DNA of 64,000 nt from DASVBE01 sp963770375 (GCA_963770375.1 CAVYPM010000006.1:248001-312000), one strand, 5' to 3'. Shown: positions 43,779 to 52,882, counted from the first letter of the stretch. The notes: generated from the sequence alone by a model not told the origin. Numbers and translations: made by a program.

Positions 43779-43907
43779 GTGCCGCTCCCACGGGAGTCCG
43801 AGCCTGGTTCGCGACCAGCCAGGGCCCTGATGGTCGCCGGCCAGGCCAACCCTGACGAGGAGGTGCGGCAGCCAATCGCCGATAGTGCCTTCACCGGCCT
43901 CGGCTAA
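43779..43907 (+). CDS. Short open frame after the repressible promoter (possible regulator remnant)
   Basis: A 42-codon frame (GTG start, ends FTGLG then TAA) begins where the promoter at 43743-43771 should start transcription, so it would be leaderless. The peptide has no recognisable domain. TetR-type repressors often begin with MPxPR-like residues and sit beside Old Yellow Enzyme genes, so this may be a regulator collapsed by internal deletion, or a genuine small protein. Confidence 0.3.
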   Translation: MPLPRESEPGSRPARALMVAGQANPDEEVRQPIADSAFTGLG

Positions 43908-44089
43908 CTCGTCTCCGGCCGCCGCCTGGCGGCCTTCCTTACGAACTAATAAATGAACGACTACTCAAAAATCGGTCCTCAGCCATGGCCGCCATCGTGA
44001 TCACCGCTTGGCCCCGCAGGCACGATGACCGTCGCCGTGAGCTGACGCTCCGCGAAGTTCCGCATCGCCGGTGAATCGAAAGGGATCTT
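43908..44089. other. Intergenic region upstream of Old Yellow Enzyme gene
   Basis: 182 bp with a GC stem (GGCCGCCGCCTGGCGGCC near 43918) followed by an AT-rich run at 43937-43975, probably a terminator of the short frame and the promoter of the reductase gene. No precise boxes assigned. Confidence 0.4.
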
Positions 44090-45238
44090 GTGAAATGTCA
44101 GCGTCACGGACGGCCGCCCACCCCCCGGCCGACCACAGCTGCCCTCTTCTCCCCGTTCTCCCTCGGGCGGCTCGAGCTGCCCAACCGAATCGTGATGGCC
44201 CCGCTCACCCGTGCCAGGGCCGGCCAGCACGGAGTCCCATCCGCACTCGCGGCCCGGTACTACGCCCAGCGAGGTGGGGCGGGCCTGATCATCACCGAGG
44301 CCACGGCGGTGTCCCGGCAGGGGACCGGTTACGACAACTGGCCTGGCCTGTACACCGCAGATCAGGAAACCGGCTGGCGGAAGATCACCGAATCGGTGCA
44401 TGCGGCCGGAGGACGCATCTTCATCCAGCTCTTCCACGCGGGCCGGATGTCCCACCCGGTGTTCCACCAGGGCGATCTGCCCGTTGGCCCGTCGCCGATC
44501 GCTGGCGGCCCGGCCACCGAGCGGTACGACGGCGTGCACCTCTTCACCCAGCCCCGGGCCCTGCGGGCCACCGAGCTCGCCGGCATTACCCGCCAGTTCC
44601 GTGCCGCGGCCGAGCGCGCGCTGGCAGCAGGCTTCGACGGCGTCGAGGTGCACGCGGGCAACGGTTACCTGCTCGACCAGTTCCTGCGCGACGGCGCCAA
44701 CCATCGTGACGACGATTACGGCGGAACCGCCCGCAACCGTGCCAGGCTGCTGCGCGAGGTGACGGCAGCAGTGATCAGCATCTGGGGCAGCAAACGGGTT
44801 GGCGTGCGGATCTCACCGCTCAGCCCGACCAACGGCATGACCGACTCCGACCCGGTCGCCACCTTCACCCAGGCCGCCCGCGACCTTCAGACCCTCGGCG
44901 TTGGCTACCTGCACGTCATCGAGCCCGGCGTGAACGGCACCCTGTCAGCCCCGGCCAGCGCCCAGTCACCCCTGCTGGGCAGCGGGTTCTTCCGGCCAAT
45001 ATTCCCCGGGGCGATCATCGCCGCCGGAGGCCACACCGCTGAAACCGGAGCCGCACGCATCCAGCACGGCCAGGCCGACCTGATCGCCTACGGCCAGCTA
45101 TTCATCGCCAATCCCGACCTGCCCACCCGGTTCCGCCTCAACGCACCGCTGGCCCAGCCACAACGGGCTACCTTCTACGGCGGCGGCGCCACCGGGTACA
45201 CCGACTACCCAGTCCTGAATCGGCCTCACGGACAGTAA
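44090..45238 (+). CDS. Old Yellow Enzyme-family alkene reductase
   Basis: A 382-residue FMN-dependent TIM-barrel NAD(P)H oxidoreductase (NemA-like). Landmarks: ALFSPFSLGRLELPNRIVMAPLTRARA, IQLFHAGRMSHP, FDGVEVHAGNGYLLDQFLRDGANHRDDDYGG, and FMN phosphate loop residues late in the protein. The usual HxxN-type pair appears as HAGN. Start GTG at 44090 is preceded by a weak site. It reduces activated alkenes or nitro-compounds. Confidence 0.93.
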   Translation: MKCQRHGRPPTPRPTTAALFSPFSLGRLELPNRIVMAPLTRARAGQHGVPSALAARYYAQRGGAGLIITEATAVSRQGTGYDNWPGLYTADQETGWRKITESVHAAGGRIFIQLFHAGRMSHPVFHQGDLPVGPSPIAGGPATERYDGVHLFTQPRALRATELAGITRQFRAAAERALAAGFDGVEVHAGNGYLLDQFLRDGANHRDDDYGGTARNRARLLREVTAAVISIWGSKRVGVRISPLSPTNGMTDSDPVATFTQAARDLQTLGVGYLHVIEPGVNGTLSAPASAQSPLLGSGFFRPIFPGAIIAAGGHTAETGAARIQHGQADLIAYGQLFIANPDLPTRFRLNAPLAQPQRATFYGGGATGYTDYPVLNRPHGQ

Positions 45239-45374
45239 GCGTTCGCCGGGCCAAACGCAGATCATTGAACAGTCTGCGGAGCCGGCAACGGCCAGCGCAG
45301 CGAAGAGCGCAGCCGAAGTTACCCAGCATGGTGCTGGGGTCCGCTCGGGCACGTCGCTGCGGTTAGCATCGCGT

Positions 45375-46049
45375 GTGACAGATCTTCATGTCCTTCGCGT
45401 GTTTTGCGGTCCCGGCGGTCGGCACGGAAACCAGCTCGGCATTGTTCTTGACGGCCACGCTGTGGCCACTGGTCAGGACCGCCAGGCCGTGGCCGCGCGG
45501 CTAGGCTTCAGCGAAACCGTCTTCGTCGATGATGCCGGCGCAGGGGTCATCGACATCTACACGCCCAGCGTCCGGCTGCCGTTCGCCGGACATCCCCTGG
45601 TAGGCACGTCCTGGCTGCTGGGCCAGCTCAAAGCCCGGCCGGAAGTGCTGCGCCCGCCGGCAGGCTCGGTGCCAACCTGGGAGGACGGCGAGTTCACCTG
45701 GGTCAGGGGCCGCGCGCAGTGGGTACCCGGCAGGCTCATGCAGCAGTACCCCTCAGTCCACGAGGTCAACTCGCTGCCGTGCCCGCCGCCAGGTGAGGGG
45801 TGGCTGTACGCGTGGGCGTGGCAGGACCGGGCGGCCGGGCGGGTGCGGGCCAGGGGATTTCCCCGCCGGGGCGACGCCATCGTCGAGGACGAAGCCACCG
45901 GGGCATCCGCTATCGTGCTCACCGCCGAGCTGCGCCAGGCGCTGGACATCATGCAGGGCAAGGGATCGCAGATCCTGACTCGGCCGGGTCCGGACAACAC
46001 GGTCGAGGTCGGCGGCCGGGTCATCCTGGACGAGACCCGCTCTCTTTAG
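45375..46049 (+). CDS. PhzF family protein (short form)
   Basis: A 224-residue protein of the PhzF/diaminopimelate-epimerase fold. It keeps the N-terminal catalytic region ARLGFSETVFVDD (the glutamate matches the PhzF acid/base), LPFAGHPLVGTSWLL and the C-terminal EDEATGASAIVL. At 224 residues it is shorter than the usual 260-300. GTG start at 45375. Probably an isomerase; not part of a phenazine cluster. Confidence 0.85.
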   Translation: MTDLHVLRVFCGPGGRHGNQLGIVLDGHAVATGQDRQAVAARLGFSETVFVDDAGAGVIDIYTPSVRLPFAGHPLVGTSWLLGQLKARPEVLRPPAGSVPTWEDGEFTWVRGRAQWVPGRLMQQYPSVHEVNSLPCPPPGEGWLYAWAWQDRAAGRVRARGFPRRGDAIVEDEATGASAIVLTAELRQALDIMQGKGSQILTRPGPDNTVEVGGRVILDETRSL

Positions 46050-46094
46050 GGGAAGCCGCCCACAGCGCTCAGCCCCGGCCTGGCCTCGCAGGCC

Positions 46095-46124
46095 TTGACA
46101 CAGGCCGGCGTACAGACCAAGATA
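46095..46124 (+). promoter_or_regulatory. Promoter of the ArsR-led operon
   Basis: TTGACA at 46095-46100, 18 bp, AAGATA at 46119-46124. The expected transcription start (about 46131-46134) coincides with the ATG of the arsR-type gene, implying a leaderless mRNA. Confidence 0.6.
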
Positions 46125-46133
46125 AATAGCTAT

Positions 46134-46442
46134 ATGGCTAAGTCGCTAACCGACCAGTGCAAGGCGGTGTCTCATCCAGGTCGCCTGGCCCTGTTGCGGT
46201 GGCTGAAGGATCCCGTCGCGCACTTCCCGCCGCAAACGGACGGGGACCTGGTCACCGACGGCGTGTGCGCGGTCTTCATCGCCGAGCGGTGGGGCGTGTC
46301 CCAGCCGACCGCGTCGCGGCACCTGAAGGTGCTGACCGATGCCGGGCTGATCGTGGCCACGCGCAAAAAGGGATGGGTTTTCTACCGGCGAGATGAGCAG
46401 GCCTGCGCCGCGCTCAGAACTGACTTGGAGCCCTACCTGTGA
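46134..46442 (+). CDS. ArsR/SmtB family transcriptional regulator
   Basis: A 102-residue winged HTH protein: SLTDQCKAVSHPGRLALLRWL, then CAVFIAERWGVSQPTASRHLKVLTDAGLIVATRKKGWVFYRRDEQ. It has one cysteine near the start and one before the recognition helices; no classical CxC metal site. The ATG at 46134 is favoured because the upstream in-frame TTG coincides with the -35 box. Its stop overlaps the decarboxylase start, so it heads and probably regulates a four-gene operon. Confidence 0.92.
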   Translation: MAKSLTDQCKAVSHPGRLALLRWLKDPVAHFPPQTDGDLVTDGVCAVFIAERWGVSQPTASRHLKVLTDAGLIVATRKKGWVFYRRDEQACAALRTDLEPYL

Positions 46443-47812
46443 GCACGCCGTCCTTGGACGCCTTGGCAGCCGCCCATGCCGCGTCGGCGGAGTACCTGAG
46501 CACGATCACGGCGCGGCGCGTATCGCCTGAACCGGCCGCACTCGGGCTGATGGCCCGGTTGACGGGCCCGTTGGGCACGGACCCGGTGGATCCGGTACGC
46601 GTCATCCAGGAGCTGCATTCCTACGGATCGCCGGCGACGGTGGCCTCTACCGGCGGGCGTTTCTTCGGCCTGGTCGTGGGCGGCACGCTGCCCGCCGCTC
46701 TCGGCGCCCGGGTGCTGGCCAGTACGTGGGACCAGGTGGTCTTCAACGACGCGACATCGCCGATCGGTTGCGCGCTGGAGCGGTGCGCGGCCGAATGGGT
46801 CGTCGACCTGCTCGGCCTGCCTGCGCGATCCCACGTCAGCTTTACCACTGGCGCCACGATGGCGAATTTCACCTGCCTGGCTGCGGCACGTCACCATCTT
46901 CTCGCCCGTGCCGGCCACGACGCCGTCCGTGATGGGGCCTGGAGCGGACCCCGGCTGCGGGTTGTGGCCTCTGCGGAGACTCATGTCACCGTGATCAAGG
47001 CCCTGACCCTTCTGGGCTGGGGTACGGCCACAATCGAGCGTGTTCCGGCCGACGCACAGGGACGGCTCATCGCCGAGCGGCTGCCGGCCCTGGATGAGAA
47101 CACGATCGTCTGCCTCCAGGCCGGTAACGTCAATTCCGGATCCTTTGACCCGTTCGACGCGGTCTGCCAGAAGGCCCGTGCGGCAGGTTCCTGGGTTCAC
47201 GTCGACGGTGCTTTCGGGCTGTGGGCGGCTGCCTCCCCGGCACGCCGTGGCCTTACCGCGGGAGTTGACCACGCCGACTCATGGGTCGTGGACGGCCACA
47301 AATGGCTCAACACGCCGTACGACTGCGGGCTGGCTATTGTCCGCGACCCAGACAGCCTGCATGCCACGATGGCGACCCAGGCGCCCTACCTCAAGGAGGG
47401 CGCGCTCCTGGCGCCCAAGGACATGGGTCCGGAGTTCTCCCGGTCCGCGCGTGGCGTTGAGGTATGGGCCGCGCTGCGTTCCCTCGGCCGCCATGGCGTC
47501 GCGGAGCTCGTCGAGCGCTGCTGCGCTCATGCCGTGACCCTGGCCGGGGGATTGCGGGAACACGGCTACGAAATCCTCAACGACGTTGTCCTCAATCAGG
47601 TCGTCGCGCGTACCGAAACAGGGGGCGACCACGCCCGGATCGCGCAGGCCGCCCAGCAATCCGGCGAGTGCTGGTTCGGGCCGACGACCTGGCGAGGGCA
47701 GGACGCGATCAGGCTTTCCGTGTCCGGATGGATGACGGATGAGCGCGACATCCAGCGCACTCTCGTATCGATCAAGCAGGCCACCGGCCAGACCTCAACG
47801 GAGACGGCATGA
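46439..47812 (+). CDS. Group II PLP-dependent amino-acid decarboxylase-like protein
   Basis: A 457-residue fold-type I PLP enzyme of the aromatic-amino-acid/cysteine-sulfinate/glutamate decarboxylase group. PLP lysine in VDGHKWLNTPYDCG, the aspartate strand WVHVDGAFGLWA, and TGATMANFTCLAAARH. GTG start at 46439 overlaps the arsR stop; its own stop overlaps the cysteine synthase start. Position beside cysteine and cystathionine enzymes suggests a sulfur amino acid (for example cysteine or its sulfinate) as substrate, but this is inference. Confidence 0.9.
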   Translation: MSTPSLDALAAAHAASAEYLSTITARRVSPEPAALGLMARLTGPLGTDPVDPVRVIQELHSYGSPATVASTGGRFFGLVVGGTLPAALGARVLASTWDQVVFNDATSPIGCALERCAAEWVVDLLGLPARSHVSFTTGATMANFTCLAAARHHLLARAGHDAVRDGAWSGPRLRVVASAETHVTVIKALTLLGWGTATIERVPADAQGRLIAERLPALDENTIVCLQAGNVNSGSFDPFDAVCQKARAAGSWVHVDGAFGLWAAASPARRGLTAGVDHADSWVVDGHKWLNTPYDCGLAIVRDPDSLHATMATQAPYLKEGALLAPKDMGPEFSRSARGVEVWAALRSLGRHGVAELVERCCAHAVTLAGGLREHGYEILNDVVLNQVVARTETGGDHARIAQAAQQSGECWFGPTTWRGQDAIRLSVSGWMTDERDIQRTLVSIKQATGQTSTETA

Positions 47813-48735
47813 TTTTCCCCGATGTGACAGGCACGGTCGGGCGGACTCCGCTGGTCGAACTCGGCCGGCTTGCCGCGGGTATGCCCGGCCGGGTGGTCGC
47901 CAAGCTGGAGATGCGGAATCCCTGCGGCAGCGTCAAGGACCGGCTCGGTCTAGCGCTGGTCGAAGACGCCGAACGCCGTGGCCTCTTGAAGCCGGGGATG
48001 ACACTGGTGGAGTCCACCGGCGGCAATACCGGTATCGGCCTGGCCCTCGCCGCTGCTGTCCGCGGCTACCGGCTGATTCTGACCATGCCGGAGTCGATGT
48101 CGACCGAGCGCGTGGCCCTGCTGCGTCACTTTGGCGCCGAGGTGGTGCTCACGCCGGGCATCTTGATGGGCGAGGCGGTCGCGGCGGCTCGCCGTATCTC
48201 GTCCGAGACCCCGGACGCTGTTCTGCTCGACCAGTTCGCCAATCCGGCCAACCCCGAGGTGCATCGGCGTACAACGGCACCTGAGATCTGGGACGGCACC
48301 GGCGGGGCGGTGGATGTGTTCGTCTCCGCAGTGGGCACCGGAGGCACCATCACCGGCGTCGGTGAAGTGCTCAAGGCACGCAAACCGGCCGTTCGGGTGG
48401 TGGCGGTCGAACCCGCCGGTGCCGCTGTGCTCTCCGGCCGCCCGGCCGGAAAGCATCAGATGCCAGGCATCGGCGTCGGGTTCGTCCCCGAAGTGCTCAA
48501 CCAGGCAATACTGGATGAGGTCATAGCGGTCACCGACGAGGACGCGTTCCAGACGACCCGCCGGCTCGCGCGTGAGGAAGGGATCCTTGCGGGTATCTCT
48601 TCCGGCGCTGCCGCATACGCCGCACTCCTTCTCGCCGCCCGCCCCGAAGCGGAGGGCAAGACCATCGTCGTGCTGCTTGCCGACACCGGCGAGCGGTACG
48701 TGACCACTGCGCTGATGACCGAGCCGCTCAGGTAA
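47809..48735 (+). CDS. Cysteine synthase family protein (CysK/CBS type)
   Basis: A 308-residue fold-type II PLP enzyme. PLP lysine in NPCGSVKDRLGLAL, substrate loop ESTGGNTGIGLALA, phosphate-binding loop SAVGTGGTITGVGEVL, C-terminal SSGAAAYAAL. It replaces beta-acetoxy/phospho groups of serine derivatives with sulfide or another nucleophile. The ATG overlaps the decarboxylase stop (ATGA). Housekeeping cysteine synthases usually sit near cysE; the setting here suggests a specialised role. Confidence 0.92.
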   Translation: MIFPDVTGTVGRTPLVELGRLAAGMPGRVVAKLEMRNPCGSVKDRLGLALVEDAERRGLLKPGMTLVESTGGNTGIGLALAAAVRGYRLILTMPESMSTERVALLRHFGAEVVLTPGILMGEAVAAARRISSETPDAVLLDQFANPANPEVHRRTTAPEIWDGTGGAVDVFVSAVGTGGTITGVGEVLKARKPAVRVVAVEPAGAAVLSGRPAGKHQMPGIGVGFVPEVLNQAILDEVIAVTDEDAFQTTRRLAREEGILAGISSGAAAYAALLLAARPEAEGKTIVVLLADTGERYVTTALMTEPLR

Positions 48736-48793
48736 CGCCGGGCGGATGCCGCCGTCATGGCCAGCGCTATCACCAGTTCTGGAGAATGATCAG

Positions 48794-49910
48794 TTGGCAA
48801 CTTCTTCCCCGCGGGTATCGCGCGAATCAGCACTGGTTCACGCCGGCACCGAACGAGTAGCCGGTTCCCCCCTCAGCCCGCCGCTGGTGCCCGCCAGCGT
48901 GTACGTGTCAGAGGGCGAGCCGTGGGGATACGGGCGCAACGGGAACCCTGGCTGGGAAGCGCTTGAGCAGGCGCTCGGCGCGATCGAGGGGGCTGAGGCG
49001 GTCGCGTTCGCCTCTGGGCAGGCGGCGACGATGGCTCTGATGCTCTGCCTTGCGCCGGGCCGGCGGCGGATCGTGCTGCCCGAAGAACGGCTACTACAAC
49101 ACGCGGGCGCTGGCGGCGCGGCTGCGTCCGCACGGAGCCGAGCCCGTTCCGGTTGACCTGCTCGACCCCGGGGCCGTGGACCGGGAGTTGCGCGCCGGGC
49201 CCGCGGTGCTGTGGGCCGAGACGCCGACGAACCCGCTGCTACGGGTCGCCGACCTGGCCCGCCTCGGCGAGTTGGCGTCGGGCGCCGGGGCACCGATGGT
49301 CGTGGACAACACGGTCGCCACCGCGCTGCTGCAACGGCCGCTGGAGCTGGGCGCGATCGCGTCGCTGTACTCGCTGACCAAGGCGCTCTCCGGGCACTCT
49401 GACGTGCTGCTGGGCGCGGTGGTCACCCGCGACCGCGATCTGCTGTGCGAACTGCGGGAGTGGCGGACCACTGGCGGTGGGATCCCCGGGTCGCTCGAGA
49501 GCTGGCTGGCGCTCCGCGGCATGAGGACGCTGCACCTGCGGATCATGCGGCAGTCGGAGAACGCGCTGGCGATTGCGCGGTATCTGGCCGGTCACCCCCG
49601 GGTGAGCGCGGTGCACTACCCCGGCGTCACCGCTGCGACGCTGGACGTGGCCGCCGCGCAGATGACCGGGGGATTCGGGCCGCTCCTGTCGTTCGAGCTG
49701 GCTGGAGACTCGGCGGCGGAAGCCGACGCGGTGATCGCCGCGGCGCAGCTGATCGTGCCGGCGACCAGCTTCGGTGGCGTCGAGTCGACCTGGGAACGGC
49801 GCGCGCGATGGCCCGCGGAAACCGCGCCGGCCTCGCTGATCCGGCTGTCGGCCGGCATCGAGCCGGCCGCCGACCTGATCGCCGACATCGCGCTGGCGCT
49901 GTCAGCCTGA
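48794..49910 (+). pseudogene. Cystathionine gamma-synthase/lyase family (MetB-like), frameshifted
   Basis: Fold-type I PLP enzyme of the trans-sulfuration group. The first part starts at the TTG at 48794 (LATSSPRVSRESALVHAG), contains PPLVPASVYVS, GYGRNGNPGWEALEQALGAIEGAEAV and runs to about 49080. There the frame shifts and continues as KNGYYNTRALAARL in the next frame, through the PLP lysine in YSLTKALSGHSDVLLGAVV to the stop at 49910. Deleting one C of CCC at 49079-49081 fuses the halves into about 371 residues. It is the last gene of the ArsR operon. Confidence 0.85.
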
Positions 49911-49919
49911 CCGGGCGCG

Positions 49920-50762
49920 TCAGGGCTTCCGGGCCACGGCGGCGTAGCACGGTATGACGTGGGCGGGGCTGGCCAGGGCGCGCCACTGCGGAAGGGGGAC
50001 CAGGCCAGGGTCTACGGGTTCCAGCCCGTCCAGGAAGCCCGCGATCTCCTCACGTGAGCGCAGTGTCATCCGGGCGGGGCCCATCCGCGTGTTGAGCTGC
50101 GCCGTGGTGTCACTGACCCGCTCGGTGTCGATGTCCCGCGTGGTGTCAGAAATGGCCAGGTAGCTGCCCGGGGGCACGGCCTCCATCAGCCGCCGGACAA
50201 TCTCATGCGGGTGGTCGGAGTCGGGAACGTACTGGAGGATCATCAGCGCCATCACCGCGATGGGCTTGCTGAAGTCGAGCGTCTGGGCTGCTGAGCGCAA
50301 GATCGTGTCGGTGTCCTGCGCGTCGACGTCAACGTAGGCAGTGGCGCCTTCTGGGGTGCTGGTGAGCAGCGCGCGGGCGTGAGCCAGCACGATGGGATCG
50401 TTGTCCACGTAGACGATCCGGGACTCCGGCGCGATGGCCTGGGCTACCTCATGGGTGTTCTCAGCGGTAGGCAGCCCGGTGCCGATATCCAGGAACTGCC
50501 GGATCCCTGCTTCCTCGGCGAGGAACTGGACGGCCCGGCGCAAGAATGCCCGGTTGGCCCTGACGCCCGGCAGGATGTTCGGGTTGTACCGGACGGCAAG
50601 CTCACCGGCTTCCCGGTCGGCTTCGTAGTTGTCCTTGCCACCGAGCCAGTAGTTGTAGATCCGGGCCGGGTGAGCCACGGTGATGTCGAACGGCGGCGGT
50701 TCAGCCGCACTACCCGGAAGGTCGCTGTCTTGCGCGCCCGATGAGGCGTCCTGGCTGGTCAC
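49920..50762 (-). CDS. SAM-dependent methyltransferase, DUF574 (PF04672)
   Basis: A 280-residue protein typical of actinobacterial DUF574: ARIYNYWLGGKDNYEADREAGE near residue 32, then QFLDIGTGLPTAENTHEVAQ (SAM loop), IVYVDNDPIVLAHARALL and GSYLAISDTT. GTG start at 50762. These are numerous in Streptomyces and relatives; most have no known substrate. A 36-bp dispersed repeat lies 53 bp upstream. It converges with the MetB-like gene. Confidence 0.93.
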   Translation of the reverse strand: MTSQDASSGAQDSDLPGSAAEPPPFDITVAHPARIYNYWLGGKDNYEADREAGELAVRYNPNILPGVRANRAFLRRAVQFLAEEAGIRQFLDIGTGLPTAENTHEVAQAIAPESRIVYVDNDPIVLAHARALLTSTPEGATAYVDVDAQDTDTILRSAAQTLDFSKPIAVMALMILQYVPDSDHPHEIVRRLMEAVPPGSYLAISDTTRDIDTERVSDTTAQLNTRMGPARMTLRSREEIAGFLDGLEPVDPGLVPLPQWRALASPAHVIPCYAAVARKP

Positions 50763-51274
50763 TTGCTCGCGCCCTTCCCGTAGCCATTCGGGTCTTCGCA
50801 ACCATTGAGGGAAACTGACCAGTTGCGTCCCGCCGATGAGCTTAGCGAGCCCGGCGGGGGCCCGAGAGGGCGATCCAGTGCGACCTGGCGCTACCGGGCG
50901 AACGGGCAAGTGGTGCCGAGCAGGCGGCGGACTCGGGGTCGCGCGTCGGGGCATACGGGGTCGACGGAATTTCGCCACCGCCGTGGCGAACGTCCGCATC
51001 GTCGGCGGGCCCGTCACGGCTCCTACGCTGGACGCCGGCCATACCGCCGACCGTTGCCAGGGACTGTAACGACCTGTTGCCAGTATGGTCGAGACTGTCA
51101 GGATATGGGCAGGTGGGAGAGCTACCGGAGCCGTCAACCGTCGACAGCTGGGGGCCGTGTGAGGGGTCCGTTGCCTGGCCTGCTCGCCGGGACGACGGGG
51201 CGTGCCTGCCTCCTCGATGAGCCGACGGCCGGGGAAGCTGACGCGCCAGTCTCGTTCTCTCCCCGGGCAGTCTG
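50763..51274. other. Intergenic region with no convincing gene
   Basis: 512 bp between the divergent methyltransferase and TPP-enzyme genes. Besides the 36-bp repeat at 50815-50850, I see no protein with coding bias in any frame; the long open frames here are arginine/proline-rich and probably spurious. It must contain two promoters. Confidence 0.5.
50815..50850. repeat. 36-bp dispersed repeat, copy 2
   Basis: CTGACCAGTTGCGTCCCGCC... differs from 39855-39890 at two positions. It stands 53 bp upstream of the GTG of the DUF574 methyltransferase gene. Confidence 0.8.
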
Positions 51275-52882
51275 ATGGCGGGGCCCGCATCCTTTGCCGC
51301 TGCGGTTGCGCACGGCCTCAGGCAGGCCGGCGTGCACCGGCTGTTCGGCGTCCCTGGCGGCGGCGCGAACCTTGACCTCATCGAGGCGGCGGCCGGCCTG
51401 GGGATCGGTTTCACGCTGGCCCACACCGAGTCAGCCGCCTGCATCATGGCCTCGACGTTCGGCCGCCTGACGGGTACAGCAGGCGTCGCGGTCGTCACCC
51501 GCGGCCCGGGGCTGACCAGTGCCGCCAACGGCCTGGCCCAGGCCACCCTCGACCGGTTCCCGCTGCTGCTCCTCGCCGACGGCGTCCCGCACGCGGAGGC
51601 GCACCGGACCGCCCACCAGCGGCTGGATCAGGTGCGGATGGCTGCTCCGCTGGCCAAGCAGAGCGGCGTTCTCGGCTGGCAGGAGCCGTCCACGACTGTG
51701 GAAGCGGCCGCAGCTCTGGCGTGTCGCCCGCCGGCCGGGGCCGTGCACCTGACGCTGGACCGATCCGTCCCCGGCGACAGGATCGAACAGGCCTCCACGA
51801 CGGCGCAGACCGCAGGCCTCGCTGATGACGTGCACGCCGTCTTCGCCAGAGCACGGCGACCTGTCGTGATCGTGGGAATGGACGCCGTGGATGCCGCGGG
51901 GGTTATCCGGCCTGCCCTGTCCGGCATCGGTTGCCCCGTGCTCACCACCTACCAGGCCAAGGGGGCCGTCGCCGAATCCTGGGATGGCTACGCGGGCCTT
52001 TTCACCGGCGCAGCGATCGAGGCGGACCTGCTGCGCCGAGCGGATCTCATCGTGGGCCTGGGGCTGGATCCAGTCGAGCCTGTGCCAGGACTCTGGCCAT
52101 ACCAGGCCGACGTCGTCCTGCTGCACCGCCACCCCATCGAGGCCCGCTACTTCGGGGAGCGGGCCAGGACACTGATCGGTGAATACGGGTCCGACCTGCT
52201 CCCTCTGCTGGACCACGTGCATTCCTCCTGGCCGCCCGGGACCGGCGCAAAGTTCCGGGCGGCGACCCAGGACGCGCTGGAAGACGAAGCGGCCGGATTC
52301 CGGCCCCAGGACGTGATCCGCACTGTTCGGGAAACGGCTGGAGACGTCACCGTCACCGTCGACGCGGGCGCCCACATGCTGGTCGCCATGGCTCTGTGGA
52401 ACACCGACCACCCCAGCCGGGTCCTGATCTCCAACGGGCTGGCCACCATGGGGTTCGCACTCCCGGCAGCGGTCGGCGCCGCCCTGGCGAGACCGTCCTC
52501 CAAGGTCATCTGCCTGGTCGGCGACGGAGGACTGGGCATGGTCCTGGCCGAGCTGGAGACCTTGGCCCGGCTGGACCTCGACGTCACAGTCGTCGTCTTC
52601 AACGACGCGACACTGACCCTCATCGAGCTCAAGCAGCCACCCGGGGCAGACCCCGGCGCGGTGGCCTACCGCGGCACCGACTTCGCGGCGGCAGCTCGCG
52701 CCATGGGGGTTCCGGCGGCGACAGCCACGACCTCCGAGCAGCTGCGTGACCAGCTGGCAGGAGCCCCCCAGGGCCCCTTTCTCGTGGACGCCCGGATCGA
52801 CCGCAGCTCCTACCGGCATGTCCTGCGGGCCATCCGCGGCGGTCGGCCACAGAACCCCAAGAACCCAGGAGTCAGGCGATGA
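51275..52882 (+). CDS. TPP-dependent enzyme, acetolactate synthase/benzoylformate decarboxylase-like
   Basis: A 535-residue thiamine-diphosphate enzyme with the three-domain layout. N-terminal PYR domain: GVHRLFGVPGGGANLDLIEAA, catalytic glutamate in HTESAACIMAS. The central domain follows. The C-terminal PP domain has the cofactor motif GDGGLGMVLAELETLARLDLDVTVVVFND. ATG at 51275. Its stop overlaps the DUF3500 gene (ATGA). Not next to ilvN or ilvC, so not the biosynthetic acetolactate synthase; a 2-oxoacid decarboxylase or carboligase is more likely. Confidence 0.9.
   Translation: MAGPASFAAAVAHGLRQAGVHRLFGVPGGGANLDLIEAAAGLGIGFTLAHTESAACIMASTFGRLTGTAGVAVVTRGPGLTSAANGLAQATLDRFPLLLLADGVPHAEAHRTAHQRLDQVRMAAPLAKQSGVLGWQEPSTTVEAAAALACRPPAGAVHLTLDRSVPGDRIEQASTTAQTAGLADDVHAVFARARRPVVIVGMDAVDAAGVIRPALSGIGCPVLTTYQAKGAVAESWDGYAGLFTGAAIEADLLRRADLIVGLGLDPVEPVPGLWPYQADVVLLHRHPIEARYFGERARTLIGEYGSDLLPLLDHVHSSWPPGTGAKFRAATQDALEDEAAGFRPQDVIRTVRETAGDVTVTVDAGAHMLVAMALWNTDHPSRVLISNGLATMGFALPAAVGAALARPSSKVICLVGDGGLGMVLAELETLARLDLDVTVVVFNDATLTLIELKQPPGADPGAVAYRGTDFAAAARAMGVPAATATTSEQLRDQLAGAPQGPFLVDARIDRSSYRHVLRAIRGGRPQNPKNPGVRR

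Noticed and set aside
45375..46049. Phenazine biosynthesis locus
   Set aside because: Only a PhzF-fold protein is present; the rest of a phz operon is absent and the family is functionally broad.
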